Origin: Liolophura sinensis | Lineage: Eukaryota > Mollusca > Polyplacophora > Chitonida > Chitonidae | Direction: 5' to 3' | Length of the DNA stretch: 64,000 nucleotides | NCBI RefSeq assembly: GCF_032854445.1 | Contig: NC_088298.1 | Location: forward strand, 14,063,504 to 14,127,503 | Shown: positions 35,435-46,558 of the stretch, piece by piece | Position numbering within the stretch: the first letter of the stretch is position 1 | Layout of the letters: the number at the start of each line of letters is the position of its first letter | Made by a program: the position numbers and the translations under genes | The notes under the pieces: generated by a model | What the model was told of the DNA's origin: nothing | Database searches by the model: none | The model's input: only the letters and a program-made list of their open reading frames with translations

Positions 35435-36813
35435 TGGAAAACAGGCTATCAACCAATCAAACCTCACGCTGTCAGAGTAGACAACCGATTTCTATCATGT
35501 TTAATGTTGTTGCTTTTTTGTGTCGCACCGTATTACTCTTCACAACAAAACAAGCGACTGATAATAATATAGGTACATGGACTTGAGAGTCAAAGCTGAC
35601 GGATAGCCTGTTCCTCCTTCACTAATTATGAAACTCTCAGGGCATTCACATCACAACCTGACTTCAGAATCATGGAGTCATGTACACAGAACCATAACCA
35701 TATGCCTTAAAGAAAAGGAGCTTATGTGAAGCGAAAACTGATCAAAACATTCGTCTCATCTTGAAATGTAACCAGAAAGTGTGAATGTTTCCCTGCAGCA
35801 GAATCAAGTGACTCTAGTCACTTAATGACAATCATGCAAACACACAGATCTATATTTCCTATTCTTATATCTTGATTAAAAGGATATCATAAAATAGTCA
35901 ATCTTTAGTTCCAATTGACATGTTTAGATGAATGGTACAAATAATTTGGCAAAATCATAGTTCAATCTTAACTATGGGTCTCCTAGGGTCCACACTTTCC
36001 CAGTTTTAATAGCTCCCCCTTAAAATGCAGTGCTCTTTTGCCATTGAAGGTAAATCTAGTGGACCATTTATGTGTATATCTGAACGGAAGGGAGAATGCA
36101 TGTTTTTTAAACACCTAAGGAAATATTTTGTATCTTTACTACTTGGTAGTTTGTCAAGCACACAAAAGTAGTCATACTCAAAAAAATCTATGTTGCTATC
36201 TGATCTTATGTATCTACTGATATTGTCATTCTTGAGATCTAGGTATATTTGTCAATGAGCCACCATGTTCAGTAGGTCTGGCTGCGCCAGCCAATCACAA
36301 CTAAGAAGACACAGTTTTTAAAGCATCACCCACGTAAATGTATACTCAGGGTCACCCTACAAGTCACAGGTTTTAAAGCCAGTTTTTAAGTAACTTCCAT
36401 ACTCTGATACAATTAACACTGAAGAGATAGGTAAAACTGGAGAAAAACTGGAAATGAGCCATGCTGATTTCAAATTCTGACTGTAAATCCATGTCAATCA
36501 ACCATCAGGGTCATTTGAGGAGATTTGTGACCTTATACATGAATTCAGCTAGAGGACTAATATTTCTATTTTCTTTCATTTTATCTTTATTTCTCTGACT
36601 GGTGTTTTAAGCAATCATATGCAACGTATGCATCTCACAGATGCATGTCGATAGAGGCAATCAGGTATAGCAGTTGAAGCAGCCTGACGGAGGCCAGCAC
36701 AACATATCAATACATATATGTACTTAGAAGCAATACTTATATGCACTTCTAAAACCGCCAACAGAAGATAACTAGTGAGCATTTCAGGACTGGGTTTGTA
36801 CCGAATCCGCCTT
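35435..36813. other. Unique non-coding sequence
   Basis: No supported exon upstream of the candidate terminal exon. A degenerate SINE-tail-like stretch (CTGACTGGTGTTTTA) occurs near 36596-36612, too weak to call. Confidence 0.4.
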
Positions 36814-36870
36814 GAGTGAGTGATTGAGTGCTTGGTGTTTAACGTCGTACTTTACAATTTTTTTAAAATT
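36814..36870 (-). mobile_element. Family-2 SINE tail fragment
   Basis: Plus-strand GAGTGAGTGATTGAGTGCTT then GGTGTTTAACGTCGTACTTT matches the 3' end of the SINE at 5330-5690 (GAGTGAGTGCTTGGGGTTTA ACGTCGTACTC). Only the last ~45 bases are recognisable, followed by a T-rich tract. It indicates a second family-2 insertion, strongly truncated. Confidence 0.75.
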
Positions 36871-38925
36871 AGGAATTGTTTTGTTTCAAGCAAGACTTTC
36901 ACTTGTAACACCCAATTTGTTTCCAAAGAAATGAGCCGTTTTATTAAAGTGCTTGTTATGGGGGTACCAAGCGTGCCCTTTTCATGTTGTCGGGACCAGT
37001 AGAACTCTGGGAATACGGGTCCTGCTGGCCAGTTAGACTTTCTGCTTAAATTCTAGCCCTGCCACTCCAAACAGGTGGAGCAAAGCATGCTTGTAGTAAC
37101 TGAATTCTGATTATTTGTTTCCAGCATTTCTCATTAGTTTGAACAAATTTCTCGGTATGTGCGAACATGTTGTCTTGCTTATTTATTCGCATGACGTCAA
37201 TGCTGCCTGTGTTAATGAATTCAATTGACAGTGGGATGAACACCTGTGAAAACCACCTTACTTTGTCCTTACGTCACCCAAGATCAAGTGTTGTGATGCA
37301 AGTCGTCTAGTGAATGTGTTCCGTAGCGAACATCTGAATTTTTACCCGCTGACATTCAATATTACATGTAGTAGGAATATATAACAGAATTCGCAATATG
37401 ACCCTGTTGTGCCACAAATCTACGATGTCTACGATCTTGAAACCTGTTCGTAGTGGACAGTTTCCTCTTTAAGCAATTGGTCTGCTTAACTTGCAAGAAT
37501 CCCTCTAGACAATCATGTTACAAGTAGGTGACCAGAAAATACATCTTGCATGTCGGTATAAAGAGAATTTTTACCACGCTGTTAAAAAAAGAAAAAATCC
37601 CCAGAAGCCTAAAGAACGAGGATGTGGATGCAGCATGGGTACATATATCTTAGCCTAAAAAAAACTTAATCTGACAAGGCAGTTGTTTTTCATAAATTTG
37701 CGAAACCATAGGTTTAATGCACAAATAAAGGGCTCCGACCATCAACAAATACAGTTTAGCAGGAACACTAACAACTATTTTGAATTTTACATTATGACCT
37801 ACTTTCTGACATCTGTCACAGTCAGACAGCTGAACCAGCCTGCAGAGCAAGTGCAAGTGCACCTACAGATTTGAGATTGCCAGACTTCTAAATACACACC
37901 ACAAGAAATGTAAGTTATTTTTTTGGTTGTTGTTTATTTTGAATGGGAATGTTAACAAGTACAAACCAAAGTGTAACCAGAGGATGGCTGTTGGTCAGAT
38001 TTTAGAGCATGCTTACATGGAAAGGGCTGTATATCTCTTCTGATATTTACAAAAGCATCATTAAAACAGTTGATTCCATACAGTTCTGTTGTTAATGTGC
38101 CTCCAAAATTTACCAAGTTGTTGTTGTTCATCAGAAATGAAATATATATGTAGTTGACAATGTGAAACATGGTTAAGTGTTATAGATATGTGACACAGGT
38201 CAATTTTTCAACTTTTATTTTGCTTGAAACTCACTGAAAACAGCAAAAAATACATACATGTACTTTTCATAAAATATAACGCAAAATATAAAGCAAAAGA
38301 TAGAGTCAGCGATCATGAAATTCATCAACTAAGCTTTGCCCTACAAACAGAGGAGATATAAACAGACTGCTGTCTTGAGTACATTATATTTTGACACTTT
38401 CAGGCTTCTTTTGAAATAAGAAGTTCATTATAAATCAATTCCACATATAAATCAAGTTCACAATTTGAATAAACCTGTTTTCTCTTATTTGTTCTTTTAT
38501 TCCCATTTCTTATGACTTACATATACAATGAACAGAACTCTCCTGGGATTTATTTAAAATAAATACAGACCTTTGTAAATGGTGACACCTGGCATGTTAC
38601 AAATTCCCTTTGTTCTGAATATATATATATGTATATTTTTTAATATTCAAAAGTGAAGAACTGCATCCAAATTGTGCAGGTTATGCCTTTAATTGTTAAA
38701 GTAGCCTCTGAAACAGAAACAAGTGGATCTCATACATAGTAGACATTAAAAAACAAACATAAAGAGAGATCAGTATAGAATAACACTTTGGAACATTTGC
38801 ACTCTGTTGCAAATGTTTCAGTTAAAAAGAAAAACAAACAAACAGGCTTGGTGTACATATTTATCCAGAGACCCATAACAATTCATTGACTTGGCTTACA
38901 ATTTAACAGCTTCCACTAGGTCCCT
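36871..38925. other. Unique non-coding sequence
   Basis: No gene or array recognised. Short open frames at 37650-37874 overlap on opposite strands without a domain. Confidence 0.45.
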
Positions 38926-39056
38926 TTACATGTACAAGTACACATGGATGTCTTTATACACGTCTACATGTACAAGTACACATACAGACATTTATAATTC
39001 TACATGTACAAGTACACATACAGACGTCTGTATTTCTACATGTACATTGTGAGTTA
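38926..39056. repeat. ~40-bp tandem repeat, 3 copies
   Basis: Units contain CTACATGTACAAGTACACAT and ACAGACGTCTGTATTT-type blocks. The words TACATGTA and GTACAC dominate. Confidence 0.8.
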
Positions 39057-39138
39057 TATATATGTACACGGCATGTCACAGAGTAGGTCAAAATTCTGTG
39101 TTGAAGGTAACACAGAAACTAAAGCCAGATAGTGGAGA

Positions 39139-39183
39139 TTTTTTTTTTGGTGGTGGGGGGGGGGGGGTGCGGGGGAGAGGGGA
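39139..39183. repeat. T-run followed by long G-tract
   Basis: Nine T, then GGTGGTGGGG continuing as an uninterrupted run of about 13 G, then GCGGGGGAGAGGGG. It has strong quadruplex-forming potential on the plus strand. Length is likely to be polymorphic or mis-sequenced. Confidence 0.85.
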
Positions 39184-39511
39184 GCTGCTAAAGAAAATAT
39201 ACATTGAGAAAAAAGTAAGACAGAAATTCAAATTCCAAATTCCACATATAACAAGTGGGGCGTGTGTCAGTTGGGTTAGCTGATGCATGTCAGAATGGAT
39301 GAATCGGACAACTGGAATGTCAGGTACAGGTGACGCAGGTGACAATCATCAAGACGTGACCAAAACCTGATCCATGGACACCACAGACGGAGCAAGAGGA
39401 ACCCCACCCTCCCACACCTACATGTATATCCATACCCTCCACATGTGTTATATGATGGGATCTGCACAGTGCTTTGGTGGATGACATGTCTCAATAATGC
39501 ATAGTGATGAT
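39184..39511. other. Unique spacer
   Basis: Nothing recognisable. Confidence 0.5.
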
Positions 39512-40135
39512 GTGTCACAGTGCCTTGGCAATGTCACATTGCTCTGGACATGTGTCTCAGTGCTCTGGCATCACAGATCTGGCAGTGCCCTAAAGATGTG
39601 TCTCATTCCCCTGGCAATGTCACAGTGATGTGGGTAAGTGTCACAGTGTTCTTGCAATGTCAGTACTACAATGGTGTATCACAATGCCATGTGCCACAGT
39701 TCCCTGGCAATGTCACAGTGATGTGGATAGGTGTTACAGTGCTCTGGCAAAGTCAGTATTTATTTTTTTCTCAAGAATATTTCACTTATACGATGGCAAC
39801 CAGCATTTTGGTGGGAGGAAACCAGGCAGAGCCTGGGGTAAACCCACGACCTTCTGCAGGTTGTTGGAAGACCTTCCCATGTGCAGCCGGTAAGGAAGCC
39901 AGCATAAGCTGAACTTGAACTCACAGTGACTGCATTGGTAAGAGGTTCCTGGGTCATTGCACTGTACTAGCACGCTAACCAAGTGAGCCACGGAGGCCCC
40001 TGCAATGTCAGTACTACAATGGTGTATCACAGTGCCATGATGTGTCAGAGTCCCCTGACAATGTGACAGTGATGTGGATAAGTGTCACAGTGCCCTGCAA
40101 TGTCAGTACTATGATGGTGTGTCACAGTGCTCTGC
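39512..40135. repeat. Degenerate ~95-100-bp tandem array interrupted by a SINE
   Basis: Repeated blocks are CTGGCAATGTCACAGTGATG, TGGATAGGTGTTACAGTGCT and CAATGTCAGTACTACAATGG. Copies of CACAGTGATGTGG occur at about 39626, 39715 and, after the SINE, 40067. The SINE at 39759-40001 interrupts the array between two CAATGTCAGTA words, so the array predates the insertion. Shorter CACAGTGC/TCTGGCA sub-repeats lie at the left end. Confidence 0.8.
39759..40001 (-). mobile_element. Family-1 SINE, nearly complete, inserted in a tandem array
   Basis: On the minus strand: GGGGCCTCCGTGGCTCACTT, GGTTAGCGTGCTAGT, B box GAGTTCAAGTTC, then the standard body, ending ATTCTTGAGAAAAAAATAAA. The tail core TACGGCGTAAAACACCAATC is deleted, leaving TTGAGA next to the A-rich end. 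Flanks GCAAAGTCAGTA (39747-39758) and GCAATGTCAGTA (40002-40013) form a 12-bp duplication with one mismatch, although the array itself could supply such a match. Confidence 0.87.
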
Positions 40136-40170
40136 TTCACCCCAGGCATCCACTCACTACCATCGCACAC

Positions 40171-40217
40171 TGAAATGAAAAATTCTTGAGTATGGCGTTG
40201 AAGAACAATCAAATAAA
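40171..40217 (+). mobile_element. Family-1 SINE tail fragment
   Basis: GAAAAATTCTTGAGTATGGC GTTGAAGAACAATCAAATAA ATAA matches the last ~40 bases of the SINE with a few changes. Nothing upstream of the tail is recognisable. Confidence 0.75.
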
Positions 40218-40720
40218 TAACCTAAAAGACTGAAGCTGATGTGGCAGTCATGTTAAGTGAAATTCCACAATAAGTATACTCCATTTTCCTGCACTATAAA
40301 CTTGGGTGGATCGATTGATATAGGCTGAGAACAAGGCTCCAGGATTTTGTCAATAGCAGTATGTCAGTGGGTCACAGGAAGTTCAAGCATCATAAAGAGG
40401 CCATTACTTGTAATCAATAGAGACAGTTGGTGGTACATCTTCTTTACTCTGTGGTGATCATGTACCTATACCATATGCACCACACCCAATATTAGTTTAC
40501 CATACAATAAACCACAATTTTGGTTCAGTTCTTCTAAAGGCTACAGAAGGATCAGAAATTATCTTCTTTGAAAACTTCCATTACAACTTCTGAAGTGTAT
40601 TTTAGGAGAAAATTAAGTGATCCTAGAAAATTTGGGATGGCTCCGAGAAAATTGGTTTCAACCAGGTTGTATAAAGTCAAAATAGTCACAACTCGCTCAT
40701 GCACTAGGGCTAGGAACAGA
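40218..40720. other. Unique spacer
   Basis: No supported feature. Confidence 0.5.
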
Positions 40721-40846
40721 GCCCAGTTTCACAAAGCTCTCTTAAGGCTACAAGCTCTCCACTACAATGAGGATGTAATGCCTACAGTATTGGTTGCCGT
40801 GGTAGTTAAGTGAACACAACGTTAAGAGTGCTTCATGAAACCAGGC
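40721..40846. mobile_element. Foldback/MITE-like element (126 bp)
   Basis: The left arm GCCCAGTTTCACAAAGCTCT CTTAAG (40721-40746) and the right arm GTTAAGAGTGCTTCATGAAA CCAGGC (40821-40846) are reverse complements at about 20 of 26 positions. I recall arms of this type, with a GGTTTCAC/ACTCTTAAG signature, as a very common palindromic repeat in invertebrate genomes. There is no coding content. Confidence 0.75.
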
Positions 40847-40871
40847 CTAGAACCTCAGTCAATGACATGGG

Positions 40872-40945
40872 TCCTGGCTGGCTAAGTCAGCTAGAGTGTT
40901 CTCACCAGACAATCCACCAATAAGGTCACAGCCTCAAATCCAGCT
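40872..40945 (+). repeat. tRNA-like remnant (SINE head or tRNA pseudogene)
   Basis: CTGGCTGGCTAAGTCAGCTA carries an A-box-like TGGCTAAGTCAG, and AGCCTCAAATCCAGC is a decayed B box (consensus GGTTCGAATCC). Spacing between them is tRNA-like. Its head sequence differs from both SINE families in the window, so it may be a third family or a lone tRNA pseudogene. No 3' SINE body follows. Confidence 0.4.
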
Positions 40946-40975
40946 ACAAAACAAATCAAAGCTATGGTTTTGATT

Positions 40976-41235
40976 TTATTGAATGGTGTTTTATGCCACA
41001 CTCAAGAATATTTCCCTAATGACGCTGCCAGCCAACATCATGGTGGGAGGAAACTAGGCAGCGGCGGGGGTTGGGGGGCGGGGGTTGGGGGGTGGGGGGC
41101 GGGCGTTGGGGGGTGGGGGCCGCGGAGGAGGAATCCACAACCATCCGTAGGTTGCTGACAGACTTTCCCACTTACAGGTTTGAGCTGGACTTGAACTCAC
41201 AGCGACCTCATTGGTGAGAGGCTCCTGGGTCACGC
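40976..41235 (-). mobile_element. Family-1 SINE carrying a G-rich expansion
   Basis: On the minus strand: GTGACCCAGGAGCCTCTCAC, B box GAGTTCAAGTCC, body, and tail TTGAGTGTGGCATAAAACAC. At 41056-41130 the short GGGCAGAGCCTGGGGGAAA segment of the consensus is replaced by about 75 bp of G-runs (GGGGGTTGGGGGGCGGGGG and similar). Decayed 16-bp duplications flank the copy: AGCTATGGTTTTGATT (40960-40975) and AGTTATGGCTTTAATT (41236-41251). The first part of the head, with the A box, is missing. Confidence 0.88.
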
Positions 41236-41251
41236 AGTTATGGCTTTAATT

Positions 41252-41954
41252 CAGGACATCTATCTGCTAGATGTAAATGTACCTGCCAAGAAGTGGTGAC
41301 ACTTCTGTTCGCTCCACCCACAAACCTGTACTTCAGTCATACTTACACGTGAAGTTTTTGTGGACTAAAGAGGTGAAGGACAACGACACTAGGGATCTTT
41401 AGTTTGCAGGTAGAATTTTACATAGGGGTGGGGGTGGGGGAGGTATAGGTGATGCCCTGCTCAAATAAGTTATCTATTGGTTGCCACAACAACATGTAAC
41501 AGATCTTTGATCCTTAATCCCTGACCCACTGACCCCAAATCTATCAACCAGCATGGAACACGGCAACTTTACAATAGGAGCTGCTAAAAGAGCTGATGAG
41601 CTGACAATGTCAATGGGACAGACAAAGTTCACAATTGAATGTTCCTGGTGATCAATACTTAAACCTACAACTGACTTCCTGAATACAATGCTTACCTTGC
41701 AAAACATAAAAGTCAATATTGCGGATTGTATACCTATTAATTACAATCCACCAAGTGTGGAGGAAGATATCAATGTACATGTGAGCTAACGTTCTTCCGG
41801 TAGGGTTTCATCCAACCTGCCATGCAAATCTTAAAACATCCTTATAAAATTAATACTACAAAACTCTGAGAATCAGCCAAAATGGGTAATTCAGATAATG
41901 CTTATCCCTGCCAAAATGCTCATTGCTTGAAGAGAACCAAAACTCAACACACCC
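41252..41954. other. Unique sequence with a G-rich tract
   Basis: GGGGTGGGGGTGGGGGAGG lies at about 41425-41443. No gene is supported. Confidence 0.45.
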
Positions 41955-42254
41955 TTGACATGCCACATTTAAGCCATATCAATTTGCAAGTGGGTGGGGG
42001 GGTGGGGGAGGGAGGTTTCTATTGTATCTTCGCTGAAATGGGTAATACTAAAATAGTGGATCAGACACTAAAAACGGACCAGTATAAAAATAAAAACAGC
42101 AAATCAGACTTGATTTTATTTTCTTCCATGTATGACAACTTAGCGTTCTTTCTACGTCTTTGGCCTACTATCGTATTTTCTACATCTATGGCGTACAAAA
42201 TACGCCAAAATCGTACAAGCAGGCCGGTCTGGAGACAGTCAAAAAAGATAATTA
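41955..42254. repeat. Unclassified dispersed repeat, copy A
   Basis: It aligns by eye with 62388-62662 in the same orientation over nearly 300 bp. Shared blocks are CTAAAATAGTGGATC, AATTTTATTTTCTT-type, TATCGTATTTTCTA-type, GCGTACAAAATACGCCAAAA and TCGTACAAGCAGGCCGGTCT. The left part is interrupted here by a G-rich tract (41987-42018). No coding domain or terminal repeat was identified. Confidence 0.75.
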
Positions 42255-42954
42255 GGCAATTATTTAAAAACAAGGATTTGCTTCAACAATAACAGAAAAG
42301 TATGCAAAAAAGGACTGCTTTCCATCGATCTTCTTAAAAGCTTTTCCACCAGAAATTGGGAAGACCTCAATGTAAGGCAGTCGCACTTTGATTAAGTCAT
42401 AACCTTGAATCTTGGTACATGCATTTGAAGAGTTTCCAAGCAAGGTCAACAGTACATCATTAAGTGACATGTACATATTCCAGACATCAGATCCTATACA
42501 TGTATCTTGGACATGTAAAAACAGGAAAACTGTCCTAAGGACAGAAGGACAAGGTGTCTTTCACAGAACTGATGATGTCCTCCATCCACAAGACTTCATA
42601 ATGAAGAATGATCAATGCAGTTGGCCTACATGACATAATTCACAATGAGACGTTGACAGCAATCAATAGAGAGATCTCCATATGGTACATCTGACTCAAT
42701 GTATATACAATATCCACTGTATTTCACATAACGTTTAGCATGTAAACAGATACTTTCAGAAACTTATAAAGGTCTTAAAATGATACTTTGGATGTCATCA
42801 CAAAAATATTTCTAGTAAGAAATTAATTAAACTTCACATACAAGCTTTTTTTTATTGCCCTGCAAAGTTGATGAATCAGTTAGAATCAAACAAAATTGTG
42901 TTGCCTGAAATATGCTAAACTTTAGATCAACAACACTATGTAGTGTACAAGTGC
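42255..42954. other. Unique non-coding sequence
   Basis: Nothing recognisable. Confidence 0.5.
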
Positions 42955-43690
42955 ATCTTCTGTGTACTGTACTGTGCATACCATCAGTGACCCACACATT
43001 GAGAACAGGGAGACATCTAATGCCACTCATAATCTCCTCACACAAACAGCTCAATGACGGGCGTCACCTTATGCCAGCACTATGCATACCATCAGTGACA
43101 CACAAATTGAGAACAGACATCAAATGCCAGCCATAAACTCCTCACAAAAATAGCTTAATGACAGGAGTCAATTTATGCCAGCACTATGCATACCATCAGC
43201 GACACACAAATTGAGAACACAGAGACATCTAATGCCAGCCATAAACTCCTCACAAAAATAGCTTAATGACGGGAGTCACCTTATGCCAGCACTGTGCATA
43301 CCATCAGTGACACACAAATTGAGAACAGAGAGACATCTAATGCCAGTCATAATCTCCTCACACAAACAGCTCAATGACGGGAGTCACCTTATGCCAGCAC
43401 TGTGCATACCATCAGTGACACACAAACTGAGAATAGACAGACATCTAATGCCAGCCATAAACTCCTCACAAAAATAGCTTAATGACGGGAGTCACCTTAT
43501 GCCAGCACTGTGCATACCATCAGTGACACACAAATTGAGAACAGAGACACATCTAATGCCAGCCATAAACTCCTCACAAAAATAGCTTAATGACAGGAGT
43601 CACCTTATGCCAGCACTGTGCATACCATCAGTGACACACAAATTGAGAACAGAGACACATCTAATGCCAGTATAACGCCTCACACAGTTT
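42955..43690. repeat. 108-bp tandem repeat, about 6.7 copies
   Basis: Repeated GCATACCATCAGTGACACAC occurs at about 42975, 43084, 43188, 43296, 43404, 43512 and 43620. The last four intervals are exactly 108 bp; the earlier ones are 109, 104 and 108. Other blocks are CTAATGCCAGCCATAAACTC, CTCACAAAAATAGCTTAATG and GACGGGAGTCACCTTATGCC. The edge copies are the most diverged. With 108 a multiple of three, open frames here recur and are by-products. Confidence 0.96.
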
Positions 43691-45887
43691 AATGATGAGA
43701 GTTTACCACCATTCATACTGTCCTCCGAATAGATTAAAACCAGGGCTGATCAAATCCAGGTGTTTCTACACTGTTCTAGTTTACACACATACAACATGTA
43801 CATGCCCCAAATCACCACACAAGTGAAGTCCTCATCTGTATTTGATTTTCACACCTCATTTTTTTCCAGGACTTTTTCAATGAGTCCTGACATCTTCTGG
43901 AGACCAATGCACACAGCATTGCCAGCTACATCTAGGGGCTATGTTGAACATGTCATGAAAGCAAAACATTTAACTTTGCTGAATTCTCTAAATATCACTG
44001 TCATTTCAACATCTAGATGTACCTTTGTCCACTACATGTTTACACTGTCAGATGTCACATTCTAACTCGCTCTTTTTGTCCAATTTTGTTCCTATTCTTT
44101 TGTAGCGGTGTTTTATTAGCTTTGTTTCCTACATGTATATGTACTTTTAAAGGCCAAACCAACTATATTTTGTGTTTCATAAAAGCAAGCTTTCTCCCTA
44201 ACCTCCAACATCGACAACAGCTAGTATTAATTACATACATATTGTATAACACTCTATATTTTTAGTTAAATATTTGGCAGTATAAAGACAAAGACTTTTC
44301 CCCCTTCCTTAAAATCAATGAACACTTCATTGCATATTATTAATATTATTGTGTATTACAATTTATTTTTTCATTAACATGAAACCTATAATATGCATAG
44401 CCTGAATTAAATTTTCATTTGTTAAAATATACTAGCTGAGGGAATTTTTAATATTCACCAATTTAAACCTTAAATAACATCTGCAACTTTAAACATTTTA
44501 TTATATTTTCCTGCATTTGTAACTAATGCAGGTAAAAATGTGCCCATAAAACACATGAAGAGATCACATTTGCCTGAGACCACAAAGAGGGATAAAATGA
44601 GAGGTTTGTGTGTTTATACACACTTGCCTCCCAAGCCAATCCACCAAGTAACATATTGCCAGACAGAGCCTCTGGGAAAAATGATCTACTTCGAAAATTA
44701 AATGTTTAACTTTGAGATTATAATAATCCTGTAAGACTTGAGTGAATTGTGACACAAAGATAGCCATAAAACATTGGCCTTTTCCTTTCAAATTTCCGGA
44801 ATGTCCCCCAAAATTCCTAAAAATGGCATTCTAAAGTTATTTAAAGATTGATGAAATCATACATATACAGGTTCATTTGCTGTAGTTTTAAAAAAAAGAT
44901 TACAACAACTTCGAAGGATTTGGTCAGCTCCGGTGAGAATGGTTTAATTTTTGTACAATATGAACAACATGTCCATCTGCAAAACAAACTTGTAACCCTT
45001 CGAAAGAAACAACGCAAAGTTGTAAATCCATTAATCATGGTAACTTTGATAACTACTCATAGCTTCCCACGTCCTAGAACTTGAACAGGACAACACTACA
45101 ACCGTTTATGTGCAAACAAGCTGAACTGCAAGCTACCAAGAGTGATTAGCAGTCATCACAAACGACTGTAAAGGGAGACAACTCCTGCAGATAACATGAC
45201 AGTATTCAATCACACTGAGATGGTAATATACCGCCTACTATAAGCCTGGAAATAAGCAGCAATTATGTCCTGCACACAGCACAGTATTTTGACAGGGGAA
45301 AACGGTTTGGCACATGACAAAACTGCCATGTAAATAATACTGTAAGTTCATCACAATGTATGTTTTTTCATTGCATTCGTGATTTAAGTCAGACTTTATC
45401 TCTTAAATGTACATTACATCATTCACGCATAGGGGTGAGGAAACCACTGTCAAAAAGAAATTTTCCCCTTAACTTTATAGAATGGATATCGACTTATAAT
45501 TGTTTAAAGTTCAGACACTTGGTGTCTGAGAGAGTTACAGCAACACACACACAATTGTCTTCATATTCAATCTCTGTTTGTTCTTTGGCGTTTTTGTCAG
45601 CGTGAAAAAGAGAGGAACATTTGTATTGCTGGTTCATATCCCATCTTGAAAGAAAAACGGAAGATAGAAGAGAAACCCTTGGGCCTGGCACGTCTGTTTT
45701 CATCAGATGTACATACATGGAAATATGTTCCCAGGGGTGAAGAAAAACCAGGTCATCATAATCAATACATCTTTGATCAGATCTGTATATCAACTGTTCC
45801 TATCCGTTTACTCTGTTGATTTAAAGCCATGCTTCAATCAAATGGATTAGGCCAGCTGTTTTCAGAGAAAGTCTGGACTATGCTCTA
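43691..45887. other. Unique non-coding sequence
   Basis: No exon supported. A 101-residue plus-strand open frame at 43760-44065 and a 99-residue minus-strand frame at 45494-45793 match nothing I recognise. Confidence 0.4.
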
Positions 45888-46484
45888 GAAAGCCTTGGTA
45901 CAGTAAGCCGGCCATACATCTAGCAATCCTTTGTACAGTAAGCTGGCCATACATCTAGCAGTCCTTTGTACAGTAGGCCGGCCATACATCTAGCAGTCCT
46001 TTGTACAGTAAGCTGGCCATACATCTAGCAGTCCTTTGTACAGTAGGCTGGCCATACATTTAGCAGTCCTTTGTACAGTAAGCCAGCCATACATCTAGCA
46101 GTCCTTTGTACAGTAAGCCGGCCTTACATCTAACAGTCCTTTGTACAGTAAGCCGGCCATACATCTAGCAGTCCTTTATACAGTAAGCTGGCAATACTTC
46201 TAACAGTCCTTTGTACAGTAAGCCGGCCATACATCTAACAGTCATTTGTACAGTTAGCCGGCCACACATCTAGCAGTCCTTTGTACAGTAAGCTGGCCAT
46301 ACATCTAACAGTCCTTTGTACAGTAAGCCGGCCATACATCTAGCAGTCCTTTGTACAGTAGGCCGGCCATACATCTAGCAGTCCTTTGTACAGTAAGCCG
46401 GCCATACATCTAGCAGTCCTTTGTACAGTAAGCCAGCCATACATCTAGCAGTCCTTTGTACAGTAGGCCGGCCATACATCTAGC
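45888..46484. repeat. 35-bp minisatellite, 17 copies
   Basis: Each unit is CAGTCCTTTGTACAGTAAGC followed by CGGCCATACATCTAG. Common variants are AAGCTGG, AGGCCGG and AAGCCAG in the centre and AACAG in place of AGCAG. The GGCCGGCC form creates an 8-bp palindrome in several units. Confidence 0.97.
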
Positions 46485-46519
46485 ATCTTTCGCACACGAT
46501 TTTTTTATTTTAATGTTTA

Positions 46520-46558
46520 AAATGTTTAACGTCCTACTGAAGAACTTCTGCCATATGT
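46520..46558 (-). mobile_element. Possible family-2 SINE tail remnant
   Basis: ATGTTTAACGTCCTACTGAA and GAACTTCTGCCATATG resemble the GTTTAACGTCGTACTCAACAATTTTTCAGTCATATG end of the family-2 SINE with several changes. It is short and could be chance. Confidence 0.35.

Noticed and set aside
37385-37445. Possible second copy of the 14.8-kb MITE end (ACCCTGTTGTGCCACAAA)
   Set aside because: Too many differences from GCCCTACTGTGCCGTAAAGTG and no partner arm nearby.
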